Counted from the first letter of the stretch, positions 1-6,052 are shown. The stretch: DNA of 7,213 bases from an uncultured Mailhella sp. (GCA_910579055.1 CAJTSU010000176.1:1-7213); one strand, 5' to 3'. Notes: a model not told the origin generated them from the letters alone. A program made the numbers and translations.

Positions 1-364
1 CCGGGGAAAAACCGATGGCCGCCACGGTGCCTACGGCCACGCCCGCTTCCTGCACCCCCCGGAAAAAACAGATCTGAAACCCCACCAGAGCCAGCGCAGC
101 GGGAATAACGCGTTTCAGCACCAGATCAGGAGGCCAGCCGCCGCGTCGGGGCAGCAGACCGCGCAGGGCGCACCACAGTAGCAGCGCCAGCCCGCCGCCC
201 AGCATACGGATGCCGCCGATGACGTAGGGCGTGGCCCCTTCCGGAGCCAGAGCCTGCGCGAAACCGGTGGTGCTGAAACAGAGCGCGCCAGCGAGGATGA
301 ACAGAGGCCCGCGCGGCAGGCACCGGCATGATGACGCTGGTCTATGCGAAAAATCAGCCGCCAT
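1..364 (-). CDS. EamA/DMT-family permease, N-terminal 121 residues (cut by window edge)
   Basis: Inner-membrane permease of the drug/metabolite transporter (EamA) family, probably an exporter of a small metabolite; the substrate is unknown. The frame is open from an ATG at 364 to the left edge. After about 19 polar residues it shows hydrophobic segments at roughly residues 20-40, 46-68 and 86-101, then the stretch GVAVGTVAAIGFSP (residues 108-121). That stretch, with the earlier FSTTGFAQALAPEGATP, is typical of the first EamA repeat. A full-length member has about 280-300 residues, so more than half lies outside. The ATG sits inside the last codons of the upstream peptidase gene (11-base overlap). 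The only Shine-Dalgarno-like bases, AAGGG, are 2 bases from the ATG, so translation probably depends on re-initiation after the peptidase stop. I see no other in-frame start before Met54. The family call is fairly sure; the role is inferred. Confidence 0.85.
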   Translation of the reverse strand, partial: MAADFSHRPASSCRCLPRGPLFILAGALCFSTTGFAQALAPEGATPYVIGGIRMLGGGLALLLWCALRGLLPRRGGWPPDLVLKRVIPAALALVGFQICFFRGVQEAGVAVGTVAAIGFSP

Positions 365-1505
365 AGCCCTTGTCCGCATCCGCCAGAAGGGCGGCGTTCA
401 GTTCGCCGTAACGGCGCATGACGGCTTCCACTTCATCCAGCGGCAACGCGTGCATAACGCGCCCCTTGATGCCCGAGGTGGTTTTCGCCGCGCACATGGC
501 GTTGACAATGGCCTCGTGGGTGGCTTCCACCGTGGCCCGGAACAAATCGTCCAGGCAATCACTGCCGAGCGTCTGCACGTCGTAAACACGTTTTGTCTCT
601 TCCCGGAACTTGTGCGCTGTGGAAAAGGCCGCGAAAATATCGCCCGATCCGTTGCCGCACACGCCGCCCGTGCGGGCGAGGCCCAGGGTGGCGCGGCGCG
701 CGAGCCTCCGGCACTGGTCGGAGCTGATCGGGGCATCCGTGGCGATCACCACGATGATTGAGCCTGTATCCTTGCTTGCCCGCTCGCCTGCTTCCTGTTC
801 CGCCTTGCCGGGAATACGCGAGGTGGGAAGGTAACGCCCCACAGGCACGCCCGCGATGGTGAGGTCATGCCGCTTGCCGTAATTGCCCTGCACCAGAACA
901 CCCACGGTATAGCCGCCCTTGTCCGTGGGGGTGACGCGGGAGCTTGTGCCGATACCGCCCTTGAAATCGTGCAGGATCATCCCCGTGCCGCCGCCCACGC
1001 ATCCTTCGGCCACAGGGCCGGAAGACGCGGAGTCCAGCGCCGCGCGCACATGTTCCGGAGTCACGGCCATGGAAAAAATATCTGAAAGCCAGCCGTCCCA
1101 GGTTTCCGCCACGGCGGGCAGCATCCATTCCGGCACAAACTCGGGTTTGCGTTCCCGGTAATAGGATATCATGGCGTCACGCACCACCCCCACGCTGTGC
1201 GTGTTGGTGATGGCGATGGGGGTGGATAACAGCCCCGCCTCGTTCATCCAGTGGCAGCCGGTAAATTCCCCGTTGCCGTTCTGGCTGAAATACCCGGCAT
1301 TCACGGAATTCTCCACGATGTCGTCGCAGGGCACGACCACGGTAACGCCGGTACGGGCGATGCCCTCCACCGGCCCCTTGCCGTCAAGAACAACGGTTGA
1401 ATGGCCCACTTTGACGCCGGGCACGTCAGTAATGGCGTTGTGACGGCCCGCCTGGAGCAGGCCGAGGCTGATTCCCGTCCTTTCACAGATTTCACGGATT
1501 CTCAT
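354..1505 (-). CDS. P1 family peptidase (DmpA/S58 N-terminal-nucleophile aminopeptidase)
   Basis: Cytoplasmic serine peptidase/amidase of the DmpA/BapA/NylC group, whose members cleave themselves into alpha and beta chains and then hydrolyse N-terminal residues, beta-peptides or omega-amino-acid amides. The 383-residue length fits the family. Seen: ITDVPGVKVGH near the N-terminus (25-35); GCVGGGTGM (168-176); VLVQGNYG (203-210), containing the conserved Asn; Gly248-Ser249 in TGSIIVVIATDAP, where DmpA is cut (Gly249/Ser250) to expose its nucleophile; and GNGSGDIFAAFSTA (284-297). All key elements look intact, so it should self-process. No signal peptide is visible. The start is supported by AAGGAG (plus-strand 1516-1521), 10 bases upstream. 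It is the fourth gene of the cluster, 84 bases after the permease, and overlaps the DMT gene. Family certain; the substrate (amide, dipeptide or beta-amino acid conjugate) is not readable. Confidence 0.94.
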   Translation of the reverse strand: MRIREICERTGISLGLLQAGRHNAITDVPGVKVGHSTVVLDGKGPVEGIARTGVTVVVPCDDIVENSVNAGYFSQNGNGEFTGCHWMNEAGLLSTPIAITNTHSVGVVRDAMISYYRERKPEFVPEWMLPAVAETWDGWLSDIFSMAVTPEHVRAALDSASSGPVAEGCVGGGTGMILHDFKGGIGTSSRVTPTDKGGYTVGVLVQGNYGKRHDLTIAGVPVGRYLPTSRIPGKAEQEAGERASKDTGSIIVVIATDAPISSDQCRRLARRATLGLARTGGVCGNGSGDIFAAFSTAHKFREETKRVYDVQTLGSDCLDDLFRATVEATHEAIVNAMCAAKTTSGIKGRVMHALPLDEVEAVMRRYGELNAALLADADKGYGG

Positions 1506-1547
1506 ATGCGAATGTCTCCTTGCGGAAGCGTTGATGTATTTGCTGAA

Positions 1548-1577
1548 CGCGGCGGCTCCCGAAGAGGAACCGCCGCG
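1548..1577 (-). other. Intercistronic hairpin between permease and peptidase genes
   Basis: CGCGGCGG (1548-1555) pairs perfectly with CCGCCGCG (1570-1577), with three more pairs inside after one mismatch and a loop around CGAAGA. It lies 12 bases downstream of the permease stop and upstream of the peptidase ribosome binding site. No T-run follows on the minus strand, so it is more likely an mRNA-stabilising or processing element than a full terminator. Confidence 0.5.
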
Positions 1578-1589
1578 CGTGCCGAAACA

Positions 1590-2975
1590 TTACATGATGC
1601 CGACGAACTTCCACCACGGGATGGCGACGCAGACCAGAATAACGCCGCAGAGCAGGGCGCGCACGGCCAGAGCGGGAATGACATGACGGAGAGTTACCTT
1701 GCCGGTGATGAAGATATACAGAAAATACACGGCCTCATAAGGCAGAATATACTGATCGATGCCGTAGCCGAAGGCATAGAACACCGGCAGGGGGTTCATG
1801 TTCATGGCCTGCCCCAGTTCGCCGATAGCCGGCGTGAAGGCCGCCGTGGCCGCCAGCGGGGTCAGCATGAAGTTGACGCTCACGCCTGCGAGATAGGCCA
1901 TGATGATCGACATGTTCTCGCCCCAGCCCTGAAGCAGGGGAACCACCTGCTTGACGGCCCAGGCGTTGAAACCGACCTCGCCGCCCACAAAGCCGATGGC
2001 CATGCAGCCGGTCACGAAAACCAGAAACATGATGCTGAGTCCGCTGATGCTTTCTCCGTCCAGAATATCAATGCCGGGCAGGTAACAGAGCATGGCCAGC
2101 ACGCAGAAGATATACACGGGGTCAATACCGGTCCACGGCTCGACCATGAATCCGCCCACCATGCCGAGCACCAGCGCCATGAGCTTGATTTCCACGGGGC
2201 GCAGGGGGCCGAGTTCCCGGCAGCTCCGCCTGATGAAATCAATGACGTCACTCCCCCCGGCCAGGCTTTCCTTGCCCTTGACCAGGTACACCGTATACAT
2301 GGACATAACGGTGTAGACCATGGAAATGAACGTGCTCTGCCAGGCATACTGCCAGAAATTCACGGTGATATCCGTGCCCTTGAACAGCATGGTGAACGCC
2401 CAGATATAAGATTCGGAGGTATGCAGCAGCATGAACTGGGGCGCGGCGGCGGCCATGAAGGCCAGCAGTACGATGGAGGAAGACATGCGCGACTTGGGGT
2501 CAATCTTCAGCGCGTCGATAATGCCGGAAGCGATGGTGCACAAGATGACCATGCGCGCGAGAATGGACGGAAGAACAATGCCAAGCGCGATGCCGCCGAG
2601 GAAAAAGCCCCACAGCAGCCCAGAAAAACTCCCTCCGGTAATTTTCAGGCAGTGCAGGGCCAGGCGCCGGGCCAGCCCTGTCTTGTCCATGGCGTCGCCG
2701 ATAATCACCGCCGCAAAGGACAGCCAGGGCAATACGGTTGTCCAGGGGCCGAACACCACGTTAGCAGGGGCGACCTTCCCGAGCAGATAGGCGAAACTGA
2801 GCAGCGCGGCCACACCGATGGCCGGAAACACGTTAAAAGCCCAGGCCAGCACAGCCATGGCGGTGATGCCGACAAAGAGCGGGAACTTGGGGGAAACGTC
2901 AACAGGCGCGCAGAAATAAAGAATGACGGGCAGAAACAGAGTCACTGGCCAGCGAAGCAGGGCAAGGTTTTTCAT
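1590..2975 (-). CDS. DASS/SLC13-like anion permease, divergent
   Basis: Integral inner-membrane transporter of 461 residues with about 11-13 hydrophobic segments over its whole length. It looks like the divalent anion:Na+ symporter (DASS/SLC13) group, which moves di- and tricarboxylates, sulfate or organic anions. Support: length near that of CitT/TtdT-type permeases, two re-entrant-like stretches (around 126-150 and 365-385), and a late PYEAVYFLYIFITGK segment (412-426) similar to the conserved C-terminal region of that group. Odd: the substrate/sodium loops normally carry Ser-Asn-Thr-type motifs, but here read PSILAR (136-141) and NFMLTPLAAT (368-377), so ligand coordination probably differs. 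The start has GAGAGGA about 5 bases upstream. It follows the flavoprotein gene after a 250-base structured spacer. It probably imports the substrate of the cluster. It could instead be another ion-transporter-superfamily member; family call moderately sure. Confidence 0.82.
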   Translation of the reverse strand: MKNLALLRWPVTLFLPVILYFCAPVDVSPKFPLFVGITAMAVLAWAFNVFPAIGVAALLSFAYLLGKVAPANVVFGPWTTVLPWLSFAAVIIGDAMDKTGLARRLALHCLKITGGSFSGLLWGFFLGGIALGIVLPSILARMVILCTIASGIIDALKIDPKSRMSSSIVLLAFMAAAAPQFMLLHTSESYIWAFTMLFKGTDITVNFWQYAWQSTFISMVYTVMSMYTVYLVKGKESLAGGSDVIDFIRRSCRELGPLRPVEIKLMALVLGMVGGFMVEPWTGIDPVYIFCVLAMLCYLPGIDILDGESISGLSIMFLVFVTGCMAIGFVGGEVGFNAWAVKQVVPLLQGWGENMSIIMAYLAGVSVNFMLTPLAATAAFTPAIGELGQAMNMNPLPVFYAFGYGIDQYILPYEAVYFLYIFITGKVTLRHVIPALAVRALLCGVILVCVAIPWWKFVGIM

Positions 2976-3225
2976 GATGTCCTCTCACGAATAATTTCAC
3001 ATCTGAGCGTCAGCATACCCCCGGCGTTCGGGGCCGGGGGCATATCCAGACTGATGACAAACCCGCTTTGCGGAGTTTGCGCCGTCCAGGCCGCCGAAGC
3101 GGCTTGACGGAAGGCACGAAAATCGCGCGCGTTGCGGCGCGGCGCCTTCAGCCTTCAGCGCGAAGCGCCTTGCGGATGAAGAGAACAGGGATACGCCGCG
3201 GCCTGCTCGCAATTTTCGGTCATGA
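2976..3225 (-). other. 250-base structured spacer between flavoprotein and permease genes
   Basis: No credible gene is visible; the 71-codon minus frame here is Arg/Ser/Ala-rich and matches no family I know. The spacer holds at least two strong hairpins: CCCCCGG (3018-3024) with CCGGGGG (3034-3040), and CCGTC/GACGG (3082-3086/3106-3110) enclosing GCCGC-CGAA-GCGGC. A GC-rich self-complementary stretch also lies around 3125-3175. None is followed by a T-run on the minus strand. This looks like an intercistronic region affecting mRNA stability or partial termination, which would make the permease and downstream genes less abundant than the redox pair. Confidence 0.5.
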
Positions 3226-4905
3226 TCAGCGCAGTCTTTCCCTCCATGCTGTTTTCACCTCGCCGCCTTCCCGCCATACACGCAGGAACTTGTCGCGCAG
3301 CAGGGGGTTGGTGAAGGTATAATCCGAGCGGATATGACGGCCACGGCTTTCCTTGCGTTCACGAGCCGAAATCATCAGCGCCTGTCCGAGATCGAGCAGA
3401 TTCAGCACTTCGGCGGCGCGCATCAGCTCATGCGCGTCGGTGGCGTACATATCCCTCTCGATCTTCGCGCGCAGATCGCCCAGATATTTGATGCCCGCAG
3501 TGAGCATGCTGTCGGAACGTACGCGGTGCGGGCCGCAGTCCGCATATTCCGTCATGATCTGCTGAAGCGCGAAATTGGCTTCCTGCCATGACGCGCCTGC
3601 CGCTCCGCCCCGGCGCTCGTAGATGCCGCTGTAGAACGCCATGCGCTCCCCGGCATTTTCCGGATCGGCGCAAGGCAGGGCGCGGCTCCGGCAATCAGCG
3701 GCGTGATGCCCGGCGATCCAGCCGTACACGGCGGCCGCGCCTATGTCGCCGCTGATGTTGCCCATCATGTCCCCGGCGGCGAACAGGCCGCGCACGTTGC
3801 TCTCGCCGTTGATGTCGATCTCAATGCCGTTGGTCACGAGGTTGGCCTCGTACTGGCCGAATTCCACCGCATGCTTGCCGGGGTCGATACCTTCCTTGTC
3901 CATATAGTCCAGCATGGCGGTAAGGCCTTCGCATTCCATCGCCCAGCGCATATGATCCAAATCTTCCCTGCTCGCGCCGGAGCAATCCATATAGGCCGGG
4001 CCGGTACCGCGCAGCTTGAGATCGGTGAAGGCGGAAGACCACACATCGCTGGTCATGTCGCCGGTTTCCACATTGGGCTTGGTGATGAAGGGGCCAACCG
4101 GGCGGCCGTCCGGGTAACGGTACACGCCGATCCAGGTAGCCTTGCCGCAGCGGGCAAGAAAACGCGGCCCGGCGTGGCGGTATGTCTTTTCCATATTCAC
4201 CAGATACGCGCCGATGCGCCAGGCCTGGGCAATGGAATCCCCGGTGCCGGAAGGGCACATGTTGGTATTGAACATCTGGCTGGGAGTGGGATCTGTGGTG
4301 AACAAACGGCTCACATACCCCGTAGCGGCCACCACAGCCTTTGCCCGGATTATGCGGAAGGCGGGTTCATCACCGGAAATATCCAGCGCCAGCACCCCGG
4401 TCACGCCTTCGGCGTCGCGGAACATCTCCAGCACCGGGGAATGATTCAGAATCTTCACCCCGCGCTTTCGGGCCTGCTCGGTAAGCACCTTTTTCTGGTT
4501 ATGTCCGTCGTACTTCAAAAAAATGCGCGGACGCCCGGGGTAGGCATGCCCCTCAAAGTGATAATCCCCGGTGGGCTTCATGTTGATGCCCCAATCGTTC
4601 CACATGTTCACGATTTTCGGGCTCGTTTCCAGAAAGCGCATCACCAGCGGAGTATCGTTGCTGGTGGCGTTCTGGCTGTCCATGAATTCCTCATACACCA
4701 CGCTGATGTCGCCGTGCTTCTCCGGAATCCAGCACAGAAAATGGTCATTGCCCGTCGCGCCCGCGCCGCTGCGCTTCGTATTGGCCTTGTCCAGAAGGAC
4801 GACCTGCGCGCCCTTGTCCGCCGCCGCAATGGCGGCCATAAGTCCGGCTATGCCTCCGCCGATCACGGCAACGTCGGCGTCCAACTGTTCTTTCAGGGGA
4901 ATCAT
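3226..4905 (-). CDS. FAD-dependent oxidoreductase, fumarate reductase/APS reductase alpha-like
   Basis: Cytoplasmic flavoprotein of 559 residues, probably working with the adjacent ferredoxin as an AprAB-like two-subunit enzyme. Seen: FAD-binding VIGGGIAG (14-21) with Asp39 ending the second strand; RSGAGATGN (45-53), the isoalloxazine contact region; capping domain around 220-350; GLFAAGD (373-379) and GDIGAAAVYG (386-395), the second FAD segment; and ESRGRHIRSDY (519-529), the C-terminal signature shared by SdhA/FrdA/AprA/NadB. GPRF (246-249) and RGTGPAYMDC (299-308) resemble the AprA capping region. The stretch before GLFAAGD reads ANLVTNGIEID, and I do not see the AprA His-containing SHSG equivalent, so APS reductase activity is unlikely. 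No signal peptide or FMN-binding domain is visible, which argues against the periplasmic fumarate/urocanate reductases. A strong GGAGGT lies 5 bases before the ATG. Family sure; substrate unknown. Confidence 0.94.
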   Translation of the reverse strand: MIPLKEQLDADVAVIGGGIAGLMAAIAAADKGAQVVLLDKANTKRSGAGATGNDHFLCWIPEKHGDISVVYEEFMDSQNATSNDTPLVMRFLETSPKIVNMWNDWGINMKPTGDYHFEGHAYPGRPRIFLKYDGHNQKKVLTEQARKRGVKILNHSPVLEMFRDAEGVTGVLALDISGDEPAFRIIRAKAVVAATGYVSRLFTTDPTPSQMFNTNMCPSGTGDSIAQAWRIGAYLVNMEKTYRHAGPRFLARCGKATWIGVYRYPDGRPVGPFITKPNVETGDMTSDVWSSAFTDLKLRGTGPAYMDCSGASREDLDHMRWAMECEGLTAMLDYMDKEGIDPGKHAVEFGQYEANLVTNGIEIDINGESNVRGLFAAGDMMGNISGDIGAAAVYGWIAGHHAADCRSRALPCADPENAGERMAFYSGIYERRGGAAGASWQEANFALQQIMTEYADCGPHRVRSDSMLTAGIKYLGDLRAKIERDMYATDAHELMRAAEVLNLLDLGQALMISARERKESRGRHIRSDYTFTNPLLRDKFLRVWREGGEVKTAWRERLR

Positions 4906-4983
4906 GGAGAACCTCCAGAGAAAAAATCTTGGTCAAAAAAACGAAAGGAGTACTCTGCGCAGTCGAGTAAAGCAAAACTGCGA

Positions 4984-5061
4984 GGCCCCCTGTCCGGTGT
5001 CGCCGCAATGCGCGTGCGGCTCCGGCGGAGGCGTGAAACCTGTGAGCCGGAAACAGGGGCC
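4984..5061 (-). other. Long nested hairpin in the ferredoxin-flavoprotein spacer
   Basis: GGCCCCCTGT-CCGG (4984-4997) pairs with CCGG-AAACAGGGGCC (5047-5061), giving roughly 13 pairs with small bulges. Inside it GCCGCA (5002-5007) pairs perfectly with TGCGGC (5015-5020). The rest of the 182-base spacer, 4906-4983 and 5062-5087, shows only the flavoprotein ribosome binding site. The element may set the ratio of ferredoxin to flavoprotein by mRNA processing or stability. No T-run makes it a clear terminator. Confidence 0.45.
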
Positions 5062-5087
5062 CGGCCGCACATACGTTCAACGCCGGG

Positions 5088-5336
5088 CTATCCCTGTCGC
5101 GCGGGCTTCAGCGTGTCCGCATCCACATAGAGCAGCATGTGCGTCAGGGGCAGACGCAATTCAATGGCCCTGGCCCTGCAATCCAGTACACAGGCGTTGC
5201 AGTGCCAGCATTCATAGGGCCGTTTCACTTCCGGCACCTTGTCCGTTTTGGGGGAGTACCTGAATACCTGAAGGGGACATACATCAGCGCAGACGCCGCA
5301 GCCGACGCACTTTTCTCTGTCGATAACCGGGGGCAT
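5088..5336 (-). CDS. 2[4Fe-4S] ferredoxin, AprB-like small subunit
   Basis: Cytoplasmic electron carrier of 82 residues, expected to pass electrons to or from the FAD protein encoded next. Two cluster motifs are complete: CVGCGVCADVCP (Cys10, 13, 16, 20) and CWHCNACVLDC (Cys43, 46, 49, 53). The ECWHC-x-x-C form of the second motif resembles the beta subunit of APS reductase (AprB). The family protein is about 150 residues with a long C-terminal tail wrapping AprA; here only about 29 residues follow the last Cys, so the contact with the partner must be smaller. The second motif lacks the usual Pro after the last Cys (CRA instead of CP). The start is supported by AAGGAG (plus-strand 5343-5348), 5-6 bases upstream. 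First gene of the minus-strand cluster, with a promoter/operator just upstream. Confidence 0.94.
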   Translation of the reverse strand: MPPVIDREKCVGCGVCADVCPLQVFRYSPKTDKVPEVKRPYECWHCNACVLDCRARAIELRLPLTHMLLYVDADTLKPARQG

Positions 5337-5420
5337 GATCTTCTCCTTCGCAAGAATGAAAACACTGTGGGCGGGCTTGCGTTCAAGCCTGTGCGCATGA
5401 TTTCACAAAACGAAGACCCA

Positions 5421-5448
5421 ATAATATCGCATATGCGATATTTTTGAA
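5421..5448 (-). promoter_or_regulatory. Probable sigma-70 promoter of the ferredoxin operon
   Basis: On the minus strand, TTCAAA (plus 5443-5448; 4 of 6 to TTGACA) and TATTAT (plus 5421-5426; 5 of 6 to TATAAT) are separated by 16 bases. Transcription would begin near 5414, giving a leader of about 78 bases before the ferredoxin ATG. The local AT-richness in an otherwise GC-rich region supports the call. No start site has been mapped here. Confidence 0.6.
5423..5442. promoter_or_regulatory. Perfect 20-bp palindrome, likely operator
   Basis: AATATCGCATATGCGATATT equals its own reverse complement over all 20 bases. It fills the spacer between the proposed -35 and -10 boxes and overlaps the -10 by 4 bases, the classic position for a dimeric repressor. 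The two half-sites are directly joined, as for GntR- or TetR-type regulators, but I cannot name the family. No regulator gene is in the window. It has no spaced loop, so an RNA terminator is unlikely. Confidence 0.65.
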
Positions 5449-5537
5449 CTTTTTCCGGCGGCATGGCGGGGGAGCGAACACGGCGCAGCGGCCTCAGTAC
5501 CGCGCGGCTGCTGGAATTTGACGCTAAAAGAGAAAAA

Positions 5538-5566
5538 GATTACTAGAAAATGAAAGACTCTATTAT
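5538..5566 (+). promoter_or_regulatory. Weak candidate plus-strand promoter
   Basis: TATTAT (5561-5566) is a 5-of-6 match to a -10 box in an AT-rich patch. The matching -35 region (about 5538-5544) is poor. If active it would start RNA near 5573, immediately before the hairpin series, giving either an independent RNA or a leader of about 485 bases for the hemerythrin gene. Confidence 0.25.
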
Positions 5567-5612
5567 GGCATCATGTTGATACCGCTAGGCGGGATGTGTA
5601 TTTTTGCTTCGG

Positions 5613-5663
5613 CACGGGCGGCAGCATCCGTTGCCGCAAGGGCAGCCCGTGTTCCACACGGGC
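5613..5663. repeat. Three-arm repeat able to form two mutually exclusive hairpins
   Basis: CACGGGC occurs at 5613-5619 and again at 5657-5663. Its exact complement GCCCGTG lies between them at 5645-5651. The middle arm can pair with the right copy (5-base loop TTCCA) or with the left copy, the latter enclosing a small GGCA/TGCC hairpin (5620-5623/5632-5635). Seen directly; folding not computed. Confidence 0.6.
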
Positions 5664-5669
5664 GAGCGG

Positions 5670-5702
5670 CAGTCGTCAGGCGACAAAGGAGCCTTACGAC
5701 TG
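5670..5702. repeat. Hairpin with GACAAAGGA loop
   Basis: CAGTCGT (5670-5676) pairs perfectly with ACGACTG (5696-5702). After one mismatch AGGC (5678-5681) pairs with GCCT (5691-5694). The 9-base loop GACAAAGGA (5682-5690) exposes an AAGGA sequence on the plus-strand RNA. Confidence 0.6.
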
Positions 5703-5752
5703 GCGACAGCAGGGATAAGGCATGTATCCACGGCCGGCTCGCTTGCGTCGCC
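5702..5752. repeat. Two-tier hairpin
   Basis: GGCGAC (5702-5707) pairs with GTCGCC (5747-5752). Inside, GGATA (5713-5717) pairs with TATCC (5725-5729) around a 7-base loop. It abuts the preceding hairpin with one shared base, so the two could stack. Confidence 0.5.
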
Positions 5753-5776
5753 CAAAGGATCCGCTCTGCGTGACAT

Positions 5777-5875
5777 TTGACCGCTCCTTCTGATGACGCT
5801 CGATCGGCTCTGCCGATACTCGCTCTCGCTTGCGTTTTGCGTGGAAAACGCTGCGCTCGCGCCTCCGGCGGTCAA
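5777..5875. repeat. 99-base element: terminal inverted repeat enclosing two hairpins
   Basis: TTGACCGC (5777-5784) is the exact complement of GCGGTCAA (5868-5875). Within are two perfect hairpins: ATCGGC-TCT-GCCGAT (5803-5817) and GCGTTTT (5832-5838) with AAAACGC (5845-5851). Together they would fold as a three-way junction. Small bounded size and terminal repeats fit a miniature intergenic repeat; it could equally be part of a structured RNA. Confidence 0.55.
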
Positions 5876-6046
5876 GGTTATTATCGACACCACGCTATAA
5901 GAGAGCCGAATGAAACAGGATTGCCAACCAACATGTCCCTGGGGAACCCTCTGACAAGGGGCATTTCCCTCAGCGGCAAAGCGGCTCAGACGACGCAAGC
6001 ACCGCAAAGCGGGTTTTGTCATCAGCCTGTAGAAATAACGATGTGC

Positions 6047-6052
6047 GGGAGG
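6047..6052 (+). promoter_or_regulatory. Ribosome binding site fixing the hemerythrin start
   Basis: GGGAGG lies 5 bases before the ATG at 6058. An in-frame ATG at 6016 would add 14 residues but has no comparable site and would put this element inside the coding region. Hemerythrins normally start a few residues before the Trp seen at residue 4. Confidence 0.8.

Larger units (their letters stand above)
5461..6046. other. Gene-poor intergenic stretch with dense inverted repeats
   Basis: About 590 bases without a convincing gene. A minus-strand frame of 145 codons spans 5585-6022. It has no good ribosome binding site, no family I recognise, and codons dictated largely by the inverted repeats, so it is not called. 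The left part (5461-5600) is partly AT-rich and may hold a plus-strand promoter. The middle (5613-5875) is a chain of hairpins listed separately. The right part (5876-6046) shows a TATAAG (5896-5901) as a weak -10 candidate, a 9-base direct repeat GCAAAGCGG (5976-5984 and 6004-6012), and a small CCGC-AAA-GCGG hairpin followed by GTTTT (6002-6017) that resembles a weak terminator. Confidence 0.6.

Noticed and set aside
1401..3107. 568-codon plus-strand open frame
   Set aside because: It is antisense to the permease and peptidase, rich in His/Gln/Gly/Asp with no family motif, and arises from the GC-biased codon use of the true minus-strand genes.
3703..5130. 475-codon plus-strand open frame
   Set aside because: It lies antisense to the flavoprotein, whose FAD motifs, strong ribosome binding site and full family length are convincing; the plus frame shows no domain.
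5390..5407. TGTG-N10-CACA as a CRP/HcpR-type site
   Set aside because: The spacing is two bases too long for TGTGA-N6-TCACA and the inner bases do not match; it also lies downstream of the proposed start site.
5566..5580. Possible sigma-54 promoter (TGGCA...TTGAT)
   Set aside because: The GG and GC elements are not at the required 10-base spacing.
5613..5875. CRISPR array
   Set aside because: The repeats are inverted, different from each other and irregularly spaced; no direct repeat-spacer pattern exists.
5585..6022. 145-codon minus-strand open frame in the intergenic region
   Set aside because: Poor ribosome binding site, Ser/Arg/Cys-rich with no recognised domain, and its sequence is dictated by the inverted repeats. 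It would deserve reconsideration if homologous proteins recur in relatives.
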